From Chloroflexota bacterium (GTDB taxonomy: Bacteria; Chloroflexota; Anaerolineae; Aggregatilineales; Phototrophicaceae): DNA of 6,503 nt. The translations under genes and the position numbers were made by a program. Location: NCBI GenBank assembly GCA_003242205.1, contig QGUR01000263.1, forward strand, positions 1-6,503, read 5' to 3'. This document shows, one piece after another, positions 6,234 through 6,503 of the stretch (position 1 is the first letter of the stretch; every line of letters starts with the position of its first letter). Below the pieces are notes generated by a model. That model ran no database searches. It was not told the origin of the DNA and saw only the letters and a program-made list of their open reading frames with translations.

Positions 6234-6254
6234 GGGCAGGCCTGTGCCTGCCCC
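6214..6254 (-). terminator. Intrinsic terminator or attenuator between binding protein and permeases
   Basis: On the minus strand a perfect nine-base-pair G+C-rich stem (arms 6246-6254 and 6233-6241, four-base loop) is followed by CCTTTTATTACCTTTTATTA. It begins seven bases after the solute-binding protein stop codon and ends 31 bases before the MalF-type start. Partial termination here would make much more binding protein than permease, a common arrangement in sugar importer operons. It may also protect the upstream message end. No separate promoter for the permeases is obvious in the remaining spacer. Confidence 0.75.
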
Positions 6255-6261
6255 ACTCCGG

Positions 6262-6503
6262 TTATGAGCCTGCGGCTGCTTCAGCTTCGGCTTTGGCGCG
6301 CGCCAGAATGTCGTTGACTTCCTGTTCCGCTTCGGCAAGCACGGTATCCATGTCCTCGCCACCAATGATTATCCGGTCGCGGGTGCGCATTAACGCGTCA
6401 GCTACCTCGAAGAAGCCTGCAATGCGCGGGTGATAGCTGCTCTTGCCCATTTCTTCCAGAAAGACCGGCATGATCTCGTTCTGTTGGAAAGCCTCGGACG
6501 CGA
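6262..6503 (-). CDS. Extracellular sugar-binding protein of the ABC transporter (C-terminal end only)
   Basis: The last 80 or so residues of a family 1 extracellular solute-binding protein, which captures the sugar outside the membrane and delivers it to the permeases. The frame is open through the right edge, so the methionine at 6471 is internal. The visible part has the typical C-terminal helices of this family: Y-H-P-R-I-A-G-F-F-E-V-A-D-A-L, then G-G-E-D-M-D-T-V-L-A-E-A-E-Q-E-V-N-D-I-L, ending in an alanine/glutamate-rich tail. The gene stops at TAA, complement of 6262-6264. It is the first visible gene of the minus-strand operon. The signal peptide, ligand site and operon promoter lie outside the window, so the ligand cannot be inferred. 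Confidence 0.88.
   Translation of the reverse strand, partial: ASEAFQQNEIMPVFLEEMGKSSYHPRIAGFFEVADALMRTRDRIIIGGEDMDTVLAEAEQEVNDILARAKAEAEAAAGS

Noticed and set aside
1..6503. CRISPR array, tRNA or rRNA genes, transposase, toxin-antitoxin or phage defence genes
   Set aside because: I read both strands for these and saw no regularly spaced repeats, no cloverleaf-like sequence and no transposase or defence protein motifs. The DUF2726 remnant alone is not evidence of a defence system.

Overview
The window is ordinary bacterial chromosome with a fairly high G+C content. It is built around genes for importing and processing carbohydrate-like compounds, and nothing in it is plasmid- or phage-like. 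Two CUT1-type sugar ABC transporter loci point towards each other. A short two-gene segment of unrelated genes lies between them. The organism cannot be fixed from sequence alone. Many CUT1 transporters, a compact neutral-ceramidase-like protein beside a DegT-type aminotransferase, and a DUF2726/C4-zinc-finger protein would suit a free-living heterotroph such as a member of the Chloroflexota. That is a guess, not a demonstrated assignment.

Left edge (1-502, + strand): the C-terminal part of a MalG-type permease, last gene of a transporter operon that enters from the left. Spacer (503-669): holds a strong 18-bp-arm hairpin (581-626), probably a transcription terminator.

Middle segment (670-1678): a minus-strand gene encoding the C-terminal part of a DUF2726 domain plus a four-cysteine topoisomerase-type zinc finger, and a divergent plus-strand class I SAM-dependent methyltransferase. 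The DUF2726 protein lacks its N-terminal half. Where its homology breaks down there is a 12-bp direct repeat (copies 70 bp apart) and an imperfect palindrome, so this looks like a rearrangement scar. A second strong hairpin (1692-1726) separates the methyltransferase from the convergent operon to its right.

Right part (1738-6503, - strand): one operon. Read in its own direction it encodes a solute-binding protein (only the C-terminus is present), then a terminator-like hairpin with a U-rich tail, a MalF-type permease with a probable TTG start, a MalG-type permease, a neutral/alkaline ceramidase-like hydrolase and a DegT/DnrJ/EryC1/StrS aminotransferase. Gaps after the hairpin are only 6 to 29 bases. 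No transporter ATPase is present, so a shared MsmK/UgpC-type ATPase encoded elsewhere probably energises both transporters.

The most interesting biology is the pairing of a putative amide hydrolase with a PLP-dependent aminotransferase behind a dedicated importer. A reasonable hypothesis is uptake of an N-acylated amino sugar or aminocyclitol, followed by deacylation and then transamination. The sequence does not prove the substrate. I did not find a clearly new type of system here.
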